NCBI RefSeq assembly: GCF_006385685.1
Contig: NZ_VFRP01000023.1
Span: 1-64,000 of the forward strand
Origin: Amaricoccus solimangrovi
GTDB lineage: Bacteria > Pseudomonadota > Alphaproteobacteria > Rhodobacterales > Rhodobacteraceae
DNA length: 64,000 nt
Reading direction: 5' to 3'
This document shows, in pieces, positions 25,101 to 32,746 of the stretch. The stretch's first letter is position 1, and each line of letters begins with the position of its first letter. A program made the translations under genes and the position numbers. Below the pieces are notes generated by a model that worked only from the letters and a program-made list of their open reading frames with translations, searched no databases and was not told where the DNA came from.

Positions 25101-25297
25101 CGCGAGAACCATGGCGCGGCGATGCCCCGGCCCCGGATCGCCTTGCCGGAGACGTGCCGCTCCCAGAGATCGAGATAGGCGGAGGCCCGCTCCCGCTCGT
25201 CCCTCGGCGTCTCGCACGGCCGGGCGCCGCCGGCGCGGCGCGCTTCCCGCGCCCAGCCGTCCGGTTCCACGCTCTCCCGCGTCTTCGCCTCGATCAA
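25097..25297 (-). CDS. Small ORF coupled to the PhaC-like gene
   Basis: About 66 codons from TTG 25297 (or 57 from an internal GTG) run to a TGA that overlaps the PhaC-like ATG as ATGA. Third codon positions are almost all G or C, as in real genes here. The product is charged and helical with a DERERASAYLDLWERHV segment and a basic C-terminus. No family is recognised. It may be an independent small protein, or the true beginning of the next gene displaced by frame. No ATG with a good ribosome site was found within it. Confidence 0.45.
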   Translation of the reverse strand: MIEAKTRESVEPDGWAREARRAGGARPCETPRDERERASAYLDLWERHVSGKAIRGRGIAAPWFSR

Positions 25298-25427
25298 TCG
25301 CCTCGCCCCGCCTTGCTCCGCCCCGCCGGCGCGGTCATTTTCGCACCTGCGACAAAGGGCTTTCCGCCCCGCCATGCGAACGATAAGCTTCCCGCAGGGA
25401 GCCCATATTCACTTAGGAGAGACGCGC

Positions 25428-26018
25428 GTGGCTGAAAAGAACGAAACCGCGGGCGAGCCGATCACCATCAAGAAATACGCGAACCGGCGCCTCTACAACA
25501 CCGCCAAATCGAGCTACGTGACCCTTGACCACCTCGCCCAGATGGTGCGGGACGGGCAGGATTTCGTCGTCAACGATGCGAAGACGGGGGAGGACATCAC
25601 CCGCTCCGTCCTCGCCCAGATCATCTTCGAGGAGGAAGCGAAGGGACCGACCATGCTGCCCGCGAACTTCCTGCGCCAGCTGATCCGGCTCTACGGCGAC
25701 ACGTTGCAAGGCTTCGTCCCGGGCTATCTCGACGCTTCGATGGAGACCTTCGCGCGCAACCAGGAGACGATGCGCGAGCAGGTGCGCTCCGCCTTCGAGG
25801 CGAATCCGGCGCTCGCGAATTTCGAGGCGCTGGCGCGGTCGAACATGGAATGGTTCGAGAATGCGATGCGCATGTTCGCCCCCTTCGCGACGGGCATGAA
25901 CGCGCGCGGCGGCGCGGCGGGAACCGCGAAATCCGGCAAGGACGAGGAGCTCGAGAAGCTCAAGACGCAGCTCACCGCGATGCAGGAACAGCTCTCGAAG
26001 CTCGTCAAGGAATCCTGA
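25428..26018 (+). CDS. phaR: Polyhydroxyalkanoate synthesis repressor
   Basis: The 196-residue protein has the PHB/PHA accumulation regulator DNA-binding domain (about 15-75), with ITIKKYANRRLYNT and SSYVTLDHLAQMVRDG. The PHB-accumulation domain follows (about 80-130, TMLPANFLRQLIRLYG). The C-terminal half is amphipathic and ends in a Glu/Lys/Gln coiled coil. PhaR binds the polymer and releases phasin and pha promoters. The start is GTG 25428, with AGGAGA seven bases upstream. It diverges from the PhaC-like operon. Confidence 0.93.
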   Translation: MAEKNETAGEPITIKKYANRRLYNTAKSSYVTLDHLAQMVRDGQDFVVNDAKTGEDITRSVLAQIIFEEEAKGPTMLPANFLRQLIRLYGDTLQGFVPGYLDASMETFARNQETMREQVRSAFEANPALANFEALARSNMEWFENAMRMFAPFATGMNARGGAAGTAKSGKDEELEKLKTQLTAMQEQLSKLVKES

Positions 26019-26385
26019 TCCCCGCGGGGGGCGGCCTGCGCGCCTTTGCCGCGGGGGCCGGAGCGGCGCGGAACCGGCGCCGGGCCGTCCGTCCGGGGGC
26101 CGAAGGCCGGGATCGCGCGCTTCGGCCCGGGGACGGGGCCGTTACCTGCCTGCGATCGCTTCGTTTTCGCTCTTCCGGAGGAGTGGCCCGGCCTCGTCCG
26201 GCGCGGATCCCGGCGGGTGCCGCGGCGGCGGGTCACGGGGCGCGCCGATGGACTTTGGCACCCTTTTTGGTCATGAATACGAAGACTTGAGCGCGCCGCG
26301 CCGTTGAATCGCGCGGGCGGATTTCCAATATCAATGCCGGACCGCGAGTGCGCCTCGCGGCCTTTGGCTCACACGGAGGGACCTT
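26019..26385. other. Intergenic region upstream of the Bax-inhibitor gene
   Basis: These 367 bases hold no convincing gene. A 76-codon plus-strand frame inside lacks a ribosome site and family signal. A weak promoter candidate is TTGAAT at 26304-26309 with AATATC 17 bases further. No phasin gene is found here, though phaP often follows phaR. Confidence 0.5.
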
Positions 26386-27150
26386 ATGGCCGAATTCGAG
26401 ACTATCCGTCGGACTGGAGCCGGCGCCACCGCCGCGCGGATCGACGAGGGTCTGCGGGCGCATATGAACAAGGTCTACGGCCTGATGGCCGTCGCCATGG
26501 TGATCACGGGCCTCGTCGCCTGGATCGTCGGCTCCGACTTCGCCCGCGTCGTTTCGCAGCAGCCGACGATGATCATCCCCGAGGGCGTGATCGTCGCGCT
26601 GTTCAACTCGCCGCTGAAATGGGTGGTGATGTTCGCCCCCCTCGCCGTGGTCTTCGCCTTCGGCGCCGGCCTGAACCGGATGTCGGAGGGCGCCGCGCAG
26701 GGCGTGTTCTGGCTGTTCTCGGCGCTGATGGGCCTGTCGATCTCGTGGATCTTCGCGGTCTTCACCGGCATGTCGATCGCCCAGACCTTCTTCGTGACCG
26801 CGATCGCCTTCGCGGGCCTCAGCCTCTACGGCTACACGACGAAGAAGGACCTGTCGGGGATGGGGACCTTCCTGATGATGGGCCTGATCGGCCTGATCGT
26901 CGCCTCGCTCGTCAACATCTTCCTCGCCTCGTCGGCGCTGCAGTTCGCGGTCTCGGTGATCGGCGTGCTCGTCTTCGCGGGTCTGACCGCCTATGACACG
27001 CAGAACATCAAGAACACCTACCTGCAGATGCGCGCGGCCGAGGGCGATGCCTATCTCGGCAAGGCCGCGATCATGGGCGCGCTCAGCCTCTATCTGAACT
27101 TCATCAACATGTTCATGATGCTGCTGCAGCTCTTCGGGAACCGGAACTGA
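26386..27150 (+). CDS. Bax inhibitor-1/YccA family membrane protein
   Basis: This 254-residue integral membrane protein has seven predicted helices after a soluble N-terminal stretch of about 25 residues. Family marks are the first helix after AHMNKVYGLMAVAMVITG, GLSLYGYTTKKDLSGMG and the C-terminal AYDTQNIKN motif. The final helices end in ALSLYLNFINMFMMLLQLFG. Bacterial relatives (YccA, YetJ) include an FtsH regulator and a pH-sensitive calcium leak channel. GGAGGGA precedes the ATG. A strong terminator follows. Confidence 0.93.
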   Translation: MAEFETIRRTGAGATAARIDEGLRAHMNKVYGLMAVAMVITGLVAWIVGSDFARVVSQQPTMIIPEGVIVALFNSPLKWVVMFAPLAVVFAFGAGLNRMSEGAAQGVFWLFSALMGLSISWIFAVFTGMSIAQTFFVTAIAFAGLSLYGYTTKKDLSGMGTFLMMGLIGLIVASLVNIFLASSALQFAVSVIGVLVFAGLTAYDTQNIKNTYLQMRAAEGDAYLGKAAIMGALSLYLNFINMFMMLLQLFGNRN

Positions 27151-27199
27151 TCCGGAGAAGACGGGGACCGGCCAGCCCGGTCCCGATCGGGACAGACGA

Positions 27200-27232
27200 A
27201 CCCCCGCCGGTCGGTCGACCGGCGGGGGTTTT
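27200..27232 (+). terminator. Rho-independent terminator
   Basis: The two 13-base arms CCCCCGCCGGTCG and CGACCGGCGGGGG pair perfectly, followed by TTTT on the plus strand. It closes the Bax-inhibitor gene and lies 6 bases before the sulP 3' end, so it also shields that convergent transcript. Confidence 0.85.
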
Positions 27233-27237
27233 CCGTC

Positions 27238-28500
27238 TCAGCGGTCGGGTTCCGACCAGTGCTCCGGCGGGATGTTCCGGCGGCGGAGCCGGAGCGCGAG
27301 GCCGAGGGCGACGCCGACGCCGATCGCGATCGTCAGGTCCGTCACCACCGTCAGCACGAAGGTCAGCAGCAGAAGCACCCGGTCCGAGATCCGCGCCCGC
27401 ATGTAGCCACGCCATTTGTGCGGCTCGCTCATGTTCCAGGCCGTGATCATCAGGAGCCCGGCGAGCGCCGGCATCGCGAGATAGCCGGCGAGGCCGGAGG
27501 CGAAGACCATCACGAGCAGCACGACCAGCGCGTGCACGAGCCCCGCCACCGGGGTCCGGCCGCCGGCGCGGATGTTGGTGGCGGTCCGCGCGATCGCGCC
27601 GGTGGCGGGCAGGCCGCCGAAGAGGGCCGAGCCGATGTTGGCCGCGCCCTGCGCCACCATCTCGGCGTTGGGCCGGTGCGCGCCGGAGATCATCCGGTCC
27701 GCCACCATCGCCGAGAGGAGTGATTCCACGCCGGCGAGAAAGGCGATCACCAGCGCCGAGGGCACGAGGTCGATCATCCGCTGATAGTCGAGCGTGGGAA
27801 CCCGCGGGGCCGGCAGGTGATCGGGCAGCGCGCCGAAGCGCGACACGATCGTGTCGACCGGCAGATGCGCGGCGTAGGCGATGAGCGAGGTGACCGCGAC
27901 GGCGACGATGAGCCCCGGAAACCGCGGCCAGAGCCGGCGGAGCGCGATGATGCCGATGATCGTCGCGACGCCGATGGCGAGGCTCGCGGGATTGAACGTG
28001 GCCCGCGCGCCCCAGAGCGCGGGGATCAGCTCCACGAAATCCGCCGGCGCCTTGCCGAGCGTGAGCCCGAGCAGGTCCTTGATCTGGCTCGCGCCGATGA
28101 TGACCGCGATGCCGATGGTGAAGCCGTTGATCACCGGTTCCGGCACGTATTCGACGAGGCTTCCGGCGCGCAGCCAGCCTGCGAGGATCAGGATGAACCC
28201 GGCCATGAAGGTCGCGAGAACGAGACCGTCGTAGCCGTGTGTCGCGATCACGCCGAAGACGACGACGATGAAGGCGCCGGTCGGGCCGCCGATCTGCACC
28301 CGGCTGCCGCCGAGCAGCGAGATCAGGAAGCCGCCGATGATCGCGGTGATCAGCCCCTCGGCGGGATTCGCGCCCGAGGCGATCGCGATCGCGAGGCTGA
28401 GCGGCAGGGCGACCATCGCCACGGTGACGCCGGCGATGGCGTCGGCGGTGAAGGCTGGAAATGAATAATGCGGTAGCGTCGTAAGGATCTTGGGTTTCAT
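27238..28500 (-). CDS. SulP family anion transporter lacking a STAS domain
   Basis: This 420-residue protein has 10-14 predicted membrane helices. The SLC26/SulP core is clear: AGVTVAMVALPLSLAIAIASG, GGSRVQIGGPTGAFIVVVFG, GFTIGIAVIIGASQIKDLLG and the SALFGGLPATGAIARTATNIRAGG segment. It stops after the membrane part (ending RRRNIPPEHWSEPDR), where most members carry a cytoplasmic STAS domain of about 100 residues. No STAS ORF is nearby. The substrate may be sulfate, bicarbonate or another anion. Confidence 0.9.
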   Translation of the reverse strand: MKPKILTTLPHYSFPAFTADAIAGVTVAMVALPLSLAIAIASGANPAEGLITAIIGGFLISLLGGSRVQIGGPTGAFIVVVFGVIATHGYDGLVLATFMAGFILILAGWLRAGSLVEYVPEPVINGFTIGIAVIIGASQIKDLLGLTLGKAPADFVELIPALWGARATFNPASLAIGVATIIGIIALRRLWPRFPGLIVAVAVTSLIAYAAHLPVDTIVSRFGALPDHLPAPRVPTLDYQRMIDLVPSALVIAFLAGVESLLSAMVADRMISGAHRPNAEMVAQGAANIGSALFGGLPATGAIARTATNIRAGGRTPVAGLVHALVVLLVMVFASGLAGYLAMPALAGLLMITAWNMSEPHKWRGYMRARISDRVLLLLTFVLTVVTDLTIAIGVGVALGLALRLRRRNIPPEHWSEPDR

Positions 28501-28590
28501 CTCATGTTCCCGGGGGTGGTGTCGCCGCGGAAAGGTGCCCGCGGCGGAAACCTGGGTGGCCGGGCCACGACGCGGACCCGGGCCACCATC

Positions 28591-28610
28591 GGCCGGGCTC
28601 GCGCCCGGCC
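28591..28610 (-). terminator. Hairpin at the 3' end of the CYTH-CHAD gene
   Basis: GGCCGGGC pairs with GCCCGGCC around a TCGC loop, ending at the stop codon of the CYTH-CHAD gene. No T-tract follows, so this is a structural 3' end rather than a classical terminator. Confidence 0.4.
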
Positions 28611-30151
28611 TAGCCGCGCCAGAACGGATCGCGGCCGGCGAGTTCCTTCCAGAAGGCGAAGATCCGCGGCCGGTCCGCGACCACCCGCGCCGTCATCGTC
28701 CCGAGCAGCCAGCCCGCCGCGCGCTGCGCGGCCGGATCCGTCGCGCCGAGCGCCGCCTCCCCGGTGAGCCAGCCCCGCGCCATCGCCGCGTCGGTCAGGC
28801 TGCCGAACTTGTCCTGCAGATCCTTGATCGCCCGGACATAATGCGAGACCTCGCGACCGCCATAGATCGGGGCCAGCATCTCCACGCCGTAGCGCAGCTT
28901 CTTCAGCGCCTTGCGCAGGTCGTGCAGCTCATGCTCGTCGAGATGCTCCAGATGCTTCGCCCGCTTGCGCGCCGCCTTCAGGCGCTTGCCGAGCATCTGT
29001 CCCGCGACCTCGCCCACCGGCTGGGCCAGCCGCGCGGTCTGGTCATAATCGGAAGGGACGAGCCATCCCCGCGTCTCGATGAACTGGCCGAGATCGAACA
29101 GGAAGCGCACCCCCTCGGGTCCCGCCATCGCGGCGCGGGCGCGGGCGCGCTCCTGCTCCCGCCGCTCGGAGATCGCGGCGACGAGCGCGTCGCGGGCCGG
29201 CGCGTCGAGGCCGCTCTCGACGAGTTCGCCGATTTCCTCCTCGAGCACGTCGAGATCGCGGAGCGGGCTGATCGCCTGGCCAAGCGTCCGGGCCGTTTCC
29301 GACAGCCGCGCGCCCTCGCCGCCGGTGCCCAGCACCGGCTCGAAGAGCTTCAGCGCGGTCCGCAGCCGGCGCAGCCCGACGCGAAGCTGGTGCGCGCCCT
29401 CGGGCGCCGTCTCGTCGGCGAGCCGTTCCTGCTCCCGGGTGATCTGCGCGAAACAGTCGCGCAGGATGTCGCGCGCGACCTTCTCGGCCCCGCTCTTCGC
29501 GGAGAAATCGGGCGCCGCCGGCTTCTTCCGCGCCGCCGCGTCGTCCTCGCCCCGGGCGAGCGCGTAGCCGCGGGCGGACTTGTTGAGCTTCGCGAAGCGG
29601 ATCGGGCCGGAGTGGAAAAGGCGCCGCGCCGCCGTGTAGACCGCCGCGACCGCGCCTTCCTTCAGTTCGAGTTCCGCCTCGAGAATCGGCTCGACCCGCG
29701 AACCGGCGACGATCTCGCCCTGGTCGATGCCGAGTTCCACCACGCCCTCGGGCATGCCGAGCACCTCGATCCGGCGCTTCACCCGCGTCTCGAACATCGG
29801 CGAGAGCGGCGCGCCGCCCGCGGCCCCGGTCACCGCGGCGAAGGCGGGATCCTTGCCCTCGAGCACGAGACGGGCGCCGGGCGCCGGGCATTCGACCTCC
29901 TCGTTGGCGAAGAGCCCCGCCACGTCGTCGCCGGTCCGGCGCTTGATCGTCTGGATCCAGCGCCGTCCCTCGCGGCGGAGCCGCAGCGCGATTCCGGCGC
30001 GCGCCAGCGCCTCGTCCGGCGTGTCGTAGTAGATCGAGACCAAATTCGCCGTCCGGCCCGGGCAGGTCCGCGTCTCGAGCGCCGGATCGCGCCTCAACCT
30101 CGCCTCCGCGCCCGGATCCAGCGTCAGTTTCAGTTCGACCTCGGTGGCCAT
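28610..30151 (-). CDS. CYTH and CHAD domain protein (inorganic triphosphatase-like)
   Basis: The 513-residue protein has an N-terminal CYTH domain (1-200) with the metal-binding ExExK signature EVELK at residues 4-8. The C-terminal CHAD domain (about 225-500) has many Arg/Lys/His: HQLRVGLRRLRTALKLF, LKRARKRAKHL-like helices and DLRKALKKLRYGVEML. CYTH proteins cut inorganic triphosphate; CHAD domains bind polyphosphate and several are known to sit on PHA granules. GGAGG precedes the ATG. The nearby pha genes make the granule link attractive. Confidence 0.92.
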   Translation of the reverse strand: MATEVELKLTLDPGAEARLRRDPALETRTCPGRTANLVSIYYDTPDEALARAGIALRLRREGRRWIQTIKRRTGDDVAGLFANEEVECPAPGARLVLEGKDPAFAAVTGAAGGAPLSPMFETRVKRRIEVLGMPEGVVELGIDQGEIVAGSRVEPILEAELELKEGAVAAVYTAARRLFHSGPIRFAKLNKSARGYALARGEDDAAARKKPAAPDFSAKSGAEKVARDILRDCFAQITREQERLADETAPEGAHQLRVGLRRLRTALKLFEPVLGTGGEGARLSETARTLGQAISPLRDLDVLEEEIGELVESGLDAPARDALVAAISERREQERARARAAMAGPEGVRFLFDLGQFIETRGWLVPSDYDQTARLAQPVGEVAGQMLGKRLKAARKRAKHLEHLDEHELHDLRKALKKLRYGVEMLAPIYGGREVSHYVRAIKDLQDKFGSLTDAAMARGWLTGEAALGATDPAAQRAAGWLLGTMTARVVADRPRIFAFWKELAGRDPFWRG

Positions 30152-30416
30152 CGGCCGCCCCCCTCCAGATCACAGAACAATGTCTGTTTCGCGAAAATCA
30201 TGCTACCCTTTGCCCTTGGAACCGCTTTCCGCCAAGGGAATCAATGGCCGGAACCCGCGCAGATCGTCTCACTCTTCCGACGCGTTTCCCGCCTCCGATT
30301 GTCGCACCCATCGCTTCCCATACCCCCTCGCCGCCATGCGCGCGAGGTGGAGGTGTTCTTTGGCGGCGTTCCTTCCTCCGATCAAGGCCCCCCGGGCAAT
30401 CCGACATGAGGTGACC
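30152..30416. other. Divergent intergenic region
   Basis: This 265-base stretch lies between the CYTH-CHAD gene and a small plus-strand ORF and has no convincing coding frame. It should hold both promoters. I see no clear sigma-70 hexamers or repeat. Confidence 0.5.
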
Positions 30417-30512
30417 ATGGAGCTTCGCAGACCCGATCGCATGAAACTGAGACTCCGGCGCGCGCGCCGACCCATCTCGATCAGCGCCCTCGGAGCGGAG
30501 CACCGGACATGA
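30417..30512 (+). CDS. Possible 31-residue basic leader ORF
   Basis: ATG 30417 follows GAGG with five bases spacing. The frame runs 31 codons and its TGA overlaps the next ATG as ATGA. The product is very basic (nine Arg in residues 4-18) and has no known match. It may be a translational leader for the downstream gene or a chance frame. Confidence 0.35.
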   Translation: MELRRPDRMKLRLRRARRPISISALGAEHRT

Positions 30513-31021
30513 ACCCAGCGACCCTCGGCATCGCCGCCGATTTCGTCCGTTCCGGCATCGAGAAGGCCGGGATCCCCCTTACCCAGACTCTCGAGGCCTA
30601 TCTCTCGATCACCTTCGCGCGGTTCATCCATTCGGAGATCCGCGTCGACATGCTGACGGTGCGCATCACCCGCGCGATGGACGAGCAGGCGCCGCGCGAG
30701 ACGATGCGCGCGCTGGCGGACGAATGCCTGATCGCCACGGCCTTCTTCGGGCGCCGTCTGCGGCGCGCGGGCGCGATCCGGCATTATGTCGCGATGGGGC
30801 AGATGACCTACGACGCCGCCGACCTGACCGAACAGGCCTATGGTTTCGTCCACATGCGCGACGTGATCGCGAGCGCCGCGGAGCGCGACGGGCCGGAGGA
30901 CCGCGCGGTGCTGTTCGACCAGGCGCGGGCGGGCAGCCGGACCGCGCGGGAGGAACTCGCGGATCAGAACGTGGTGATCGGACCATGGGCCAAACCACCG
31001 GGCGGGCTCATCTGGCGCTGA
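30509..31021 (+). CDS. Hypothetical helical protein
   Basis: The 170-residue protein appears mainly alpha-helical, with no signal peptide, membrane segment or Cys cluster. Segments such as TLEAYLSITFARFIHSEIRVDML and a later MTYDAADLTEQAYGFVHMRD suggest an amphipathic bundle. I do not recognise a family. GGAG lies eight bases before the ATG, and G/C third-position bias is strong, so it is a real gene. It may be coupled to the 31-codon ORF. The C-terminus (VIGPWAKPPGGLIWR) is short and polar. Confidence 0.7.
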   Translation: MNPATLGIAADFVRSGIEKAGIPLTQTLEAYLSITFARFIHSEIRVDMLTVRITRAMDEQAPRETMRALADECLIATAFFGRRLRRAGAIRHYVAMGQMTYDAADLTEQAYGFVHMRDVIASAAERDGPEDRAVLFDQARAGSRTAREELADQNVVIGPWAKPPGGLIWR

Positions 31022-31110
31022 GAGGGCCGGCGCGGCGCGGCGATGCCCGCTACCGCGCCGGGCGGGGGAGGTGTATCCTGCGGGGCGGGGCTTCCGGTTG
31101 AGGCGATGCG

Positions 31111-31668
31111 ATGCGCGCTTGTCTGGCCTTGGTGCTTGTCCTGCTGCCCGGCTTCGCCCCGGCGGCGAGCTGGCATCTCGATCCGAGTTCGACGGTTTCG
31201 GTCAGCGTTCCCTGGCGGGGCACGTCGGTGGCCGTCCGCTTCCCGGAACTCTCGGGCCAGATCGAGTTCGACGAGCGCGCGCCGGCGCGGGCGCGCGCGG
31301 TGATCGCGGCCGACACGACCCGGGCGACCACCGGTGTGGCGCCCGTGGACGCGCTGGTGCGCGGCGCGGGCTATCTCGACGCGGCCGAGTATCCAACCGT
31401 CACCTTCCGGCTCGATCAGCTGGTTCAGACGAGCAAGTCGACCGCCGATGTCACGGGGCGGCTGACGCTGAGGGGCGTGACCCGGCCGGTCTCCTTCCGC
31501 GCGAAGGTCTTCCGCTACGGTCCCGATCCCGCGGATCCGAGCCGTTTCGCGGCCGGGTTCGACATTTCGGGCGCCATCGACCGGACCCAGTTCGGCTCCA
31601 CGGCCGGCGCGCCCGAGGTGGGGGTGGTGCTGCCGGTGGCGATCCACCTGCTGATGACGTCGGACTGA
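31111..31668 (+). CDS. YceI family periplasmic protein
   Basis: The 185-residue protein has a signal peptide at residues 1-18 (LALVLVLLPGFAPAA). The YceI lipocalin-like barrel follows, with SWHLDPSSTVSVSV, GYLDAAEYPTVTFRLDQL, GRLTLRGVTRPVSF and the FDISGAIDRTQFG segment. Family members bind isoprenoid lipids and are often next to cytochrome b561, as here. The cytochrome gene begins 11 bases after the stop, indicating an operon. Confidence 0.92.
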   Translation: MRACLALVLVLLPGFAPAASWHLDPSSTVSVSVPWRGTSVAVRFPELSGQIEFDERAPARARAVIAADTTRATTGVAPVDALVRGAGYLDAAEYPTVTFRLDQLVQTSKSTADVTGRLTLRGVTRPVSFRAKVFRYGPDPADPSRFAAGFDISGAIDRTQFGSTAGAPEVGVVLPVAIHLLMTSD

Positions 31669-31679
31669 GGGGGCGGGAC

Positions 31680-32240
31680 TTGCACGCGCGCAACACGGCG
31701 ACGAGCTGGGGCTGGGTCGCGCGGGGCCTGCACTGGGCCGTGGCGGCCCTCGTGATCTTCCAGCTCGGTCTCGGGGTGAGCATGGTGCGGCTCGTCTCCG
31801 ATCCGCTGCGGCAGTTCCCGCTCTACCAGACGCACAAGAGCTGGGGCTTCGTGATCTTCGCGCTGGTTTCCGCGCGGCTCGGCTGGCGTCTCCTCAACCG
31901 GGCGCCGGCGGATCCGCCGGCGATGCCACGCTGGCAGCGGCGGGCGGCGCATGCGACGCATGGCCTGCTCTACGCGCTCCTGCTCGCATTGCCGCTCTCG
32001 GGCTGGGTCTCGGCCTCGGCCTCGCCGACGCAGGATCTGTTCGGGATCCCGAACATGGTCTTCGACTGGTTCGCGCTGCCCGACCCCTGGGTGCCCGGCG
32101 ACGCGCGGCTGGCGGATCTCGCGGCCTGGGCGCACACGGCGGCGGCCGTGGCGCTGGTCCTGCTGCTCGCGCCGCATGTCGGGGGCGCGGTCAGTCACCG
32201 GCGCGACGGCGTGCTGGCGCGGATGACCTTCGGCCGCTGA
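31680..32240 (+). CDS. Cytochrome b561 family protein
   Basis: The 186-residue membrane protein has four predicted helices and belongs to the bacterial di-heme b561 family. His residues at ARGLHWAVAALV, YQTHKSWG, RRAAHATHGLLYAL and WAHTAAAVALV are at usual heme-ligand positions. Such proteins move electrons between quinol and periplasmic acceptors. The start is TTG 31680, with GAGGGGG upstream; no ATG occurs in the region. Co-transcribed with yceI. Confidence 0.9.
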   Translation: MHARNTATSWGWVARGLHWAVAALVIFQLGLGVSMVRLVSDPLRQFPLYQTHKSWGFVIFALVSARLGWRLLNRAPADPPAMPRWQRRAAHATHGLLYALLLALPLSGWVSASASPTQDLFGIPNMVFDWFALPDPWVPGDARLADLAAWAHTAAAVALVLLLAPHVGGAVSHRRDGVLARMTFGR

Positions 32241-32242
32241 GA

Positions 32243-32266
32243 GGCCGCGCCCCTGGGGGCGCGGCC
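32243..32266. terminator. Hairpin between convergent genes
   Basis: GGCCGCGCCCC pairs with GGGGCGCGGCC with only TG between the arms. It follows the cytochrome b561 stop and precedes the DUF2852 3' end. No T-tract is present on either strand. Confidence 0.5.
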
Positions 32267-32281
32267 GGAACGCGGAAAATG

Positions 32282-32659
32282 TCAGCCGGCCTGCGGCGCC
32301 GGCTGCGATCGGCTCGCCATGAACTGGTCGAATTCCGCCTTGTCCTTGGCGGCGCGCAGCTGGTCGAGGAAGCTCGTGAACGCTTCCCGCTCCTCCTCGA
32401 GCCGGCGCAGGGTCTCCTCGCGATAGGCGTCGAAGGCGGTGTTGCCGGTCTTGCCGAAGTCGCGGGTCCGGAAATCGCGGGCCCGGCGGCCCCAGTGTTC
32501 GCAACGCATGCGCTTGCTCCAGATGATGTAGAAGAGAAGGGCGAGGCCGATCGGCCAGAACAGGATGAACCCGATGACCATCGCGGCGATCCAGGCCGCG
32601 CGGCCACGGTCATCGAGCCAGTCGCGAGACCGCCCGACCCAGGCGGTGAGAGTGTTCAT
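32282..32659 (-). CDS. DUF2852 membrane protein
   Basis: The 125-residue protein has one long membrane segment at about 23-47 (WIAAMVIGFILFWPIGLALLFYIIW). A basic stretch with RARDFRTRDFGKTGNTAFDAYREETLRRLEEE and a coiled-coil C-terminus follow. The block GKTGNTAFDAYREETLRRLE is the DUF2852 signature, common in Rhodobacterales and rhizobia; function unknown. AGGAG lies six bases before the ATG, and an AT-rich 29-base dyad sits immediately upstream of it. Confidence 0.87.
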   Translation of the reverse strand: MNTLTAWVGRSRDWLDDRGRAAWIAAMVIGFILFWPIGLALLFYIIWSKRMRCEHWGRRARDFRTRDFGKTGNTAFDAYREETLRRLEEEREAFTSFLDQLRAAKDKAEFDQFMASRSQPAPQAG

Positions 32660-32668
32660 CAGGCGCTC

Positions 32669-32697
32669 CTATGTTAATGTTATTAACATTCACATAG
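32669..32697. promoter_or_regulatory. Long AT-rich operator-like dyad upstream of DUF2852 gene
   Basis: A 29-base near-perfect dyad runs CTATGT-n-AATGTT and mirrors as AACATT-n-ACATAG around its centre near 32683. Only the two single-base gaps and the centre pair break symmetry. Inside it, ATGTTAAT and ATTAACAT also form an exact 8-base repeat. It ends ten bases before the DUF2852 start codon and is flanked on its other side by a TetR gene. TetR repressors bind such dyads. Confidence 0.7.
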
Positions 32698-32746
32698 ATT
32701 GGCGAACCGCGCGCGGCCTTCAAGGGGAGGGCGCCGAAAAATCGGA

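Noticed and set aside
26046-26276. A 76-codon plus-strand frame after phaR
   Set aside because: Pro/Arg/Gly-rich, no ribosome site and no phasin-like helices.
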